Assembly: GCA_949752745.1 (NCBI GenBank)
Contig: OX457031.1
Location: forward strand, 26,504,081-26,568,080
Origin: Protula sp. h YS-2021
Lineage: Eukaryota; Annelida; Polychaeta; Sabellida; Serpulidae
Reading direction: 5' to 3'
DNA: 64,000 nt
Position numbers and translations under genes: made by a program. Position 1 is the stretch's first letter; the number at the start of each line of letters is the position of its first letter. Below the pieces are notes generated by a model, which was given only the letters and a program-made list of their open reading frames with translations, had not been told where the DNA came from and searched no databases. Below, piece by piece: positions 63,086 through 64,000 of the stretch.

Positions 63086-64000
63086 AGAGTGCTCTTCTTT
63101 GAACACAAATATTCGAATATTTTTTCCAATAGAAATTGCAATCGTGAATGACTTTCAAGCGGTAAAATTACCTGTCAATTTAACGTTCTTTCAGAGAAAC
63201 AATGAATGTATGCGTAAATATATTGTTCACTAAAATTGAAAATTCTGCGAAGATTAAAAACAAGCAGTCCAAAGAAATTTATGTATATTTTTAGAGGTTG
63301 GTATTTTTATACTGAAACAAAAAAAATCAATTTTCTACATTGTTCGTTTTTTTAATGTGTTATTTTAATTTTTCAGATTTTTATATGGGTATTATTTAAA
63401 TGTATAAAACAAATAGGGACTTTGATAAGCGCACTGTGTCATCCAATGAAAACAAATTCCAGGACTCGCCCCATGCAGTGATTATATAATTACACCGAAG
63501 GGTCTTAAATATCCATCACAGTGGAATCGCTGTTTTATTCTTATTGTCACAAAGTACTATATTAAAATAAATTTGACTGAGAAACACTGGAGAAAGGTTT
63601 AATGTTCCACATCTTTAAAAAGGAAATAATCATTCTGGCATTTGTTGTCAGGCATTACTTGCGAATATTGGGAAAAAATATATTTTATATTTGTACCGTA
63701 GAAAGAAAAATAAAAGATCACAATAGCTTAATATTTCTTTATTATTTTATGCATCCATATACTGCAGATATGAAAATTCCAAAACTAATTAAAATGAATT
63801 CGAACAGATGTTAAATAACATAAATTAAACCTAACTATGAAATAAAAATGTGTTAAGATTTTTCAAACGACTGCATTATATGGGTACACAATGTACATTT
63901 AAAATTAGTTTTTGTCCTGAACGAAGACATGTGTTCTGTGACGATAAAATAATAGCATGCCATACCGGTATACAAAACACTGCAAAAAGCTAAGAATTAA
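63086..64000 (+). other. Probable 3' UTR and downstream sequence with candidate poly(A) signals
   Basis: After the stop codon the sequence becomes AT-rich immediately. AATAAA occurs at 63,566-63,571, 63,709-63,714 and 63,841-63,846; any of these could end the transcript. The short open frame near 63,602 is not supported. Confidence 0.5.

Overview
The window looks like nuclear DNA of a metazoan, probably an invertebrate. Both gene models are spliced with GT-AG introns, the non-coding DNA is AT-rich, and it carries microsatellites, minisatellites and a recent tandem duplication. Nothing fixes the species; a marine invertebrate such as a mollusc is only a guess.

Positions 1 to about 44,335 (69% of the window) are one tandem array of about 68 copies of a 651-bp unit. 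651 bp is exactly 217 codons. On the minus strand the frame whose codon triplets start at forward positions congruent to 1 modulo 3 reads through the array without a stop, from 44,208 down to base 1, and leaves the window still open. The other five frames are closed by stops in every unit. The encoded 217-residue repeat is Ser/Thr-rich (about 43%) and acidic (about 19% Asp+Glu), has no Cys or Trp, and has Met in only some copies. That lack of Met and of any stop hides the frame from start-to-stop gene finding.

Upstream on the same strand two small exons can be placed by splice signals and phase. The one at 48,104-48,170 carries a Kozak-like ATG and the first part of a signal peptide. The one at 46,914-47,054 completes the signal peptide and encodes a Thr/Ser-rich linker. 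Both junctions are phase 1. The model is a secreted or surface, mucin-like giant protein with more than 14,700 residues in this window and its C-terminus beyond the left edge. The exact start of the giant exon is the weak point.

From 48.2 to 56.5 kb I see no convincing gene. This stretch holds ATG/CAT and AC microsatellites, a 1.5-kb segment present twice in tandem (51.0-54.0 kb) with a 71-bp GC-rich minisatellite inside each copy, poly-T blocks and an AAT/ATT hairpin.

From 56.7 to 63.1 kb lies a plus-strand gene. Two exons (58,522-58,990 and 59,847-63,085) join in phase 1 to encode 1,235 residues: an S/T/N-rich N-terminal part, a conserved-looking beta-rich region, a basic Arg/Tyr/Pro-rich stretch, a very long acidic tail and a Lys/Arg-rich C-terminus. 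I do not recognise the family. A TATA-like box with a downstream donor at 56.75-56.81 kb and a short candidate coding exon at 57.53 kb may be its 5' end. Nothing in the sequence links the two genes functionally; they lie about 8.6 kb apart (transcript 5' end to transcript 5' end) and are divergently transcribed.
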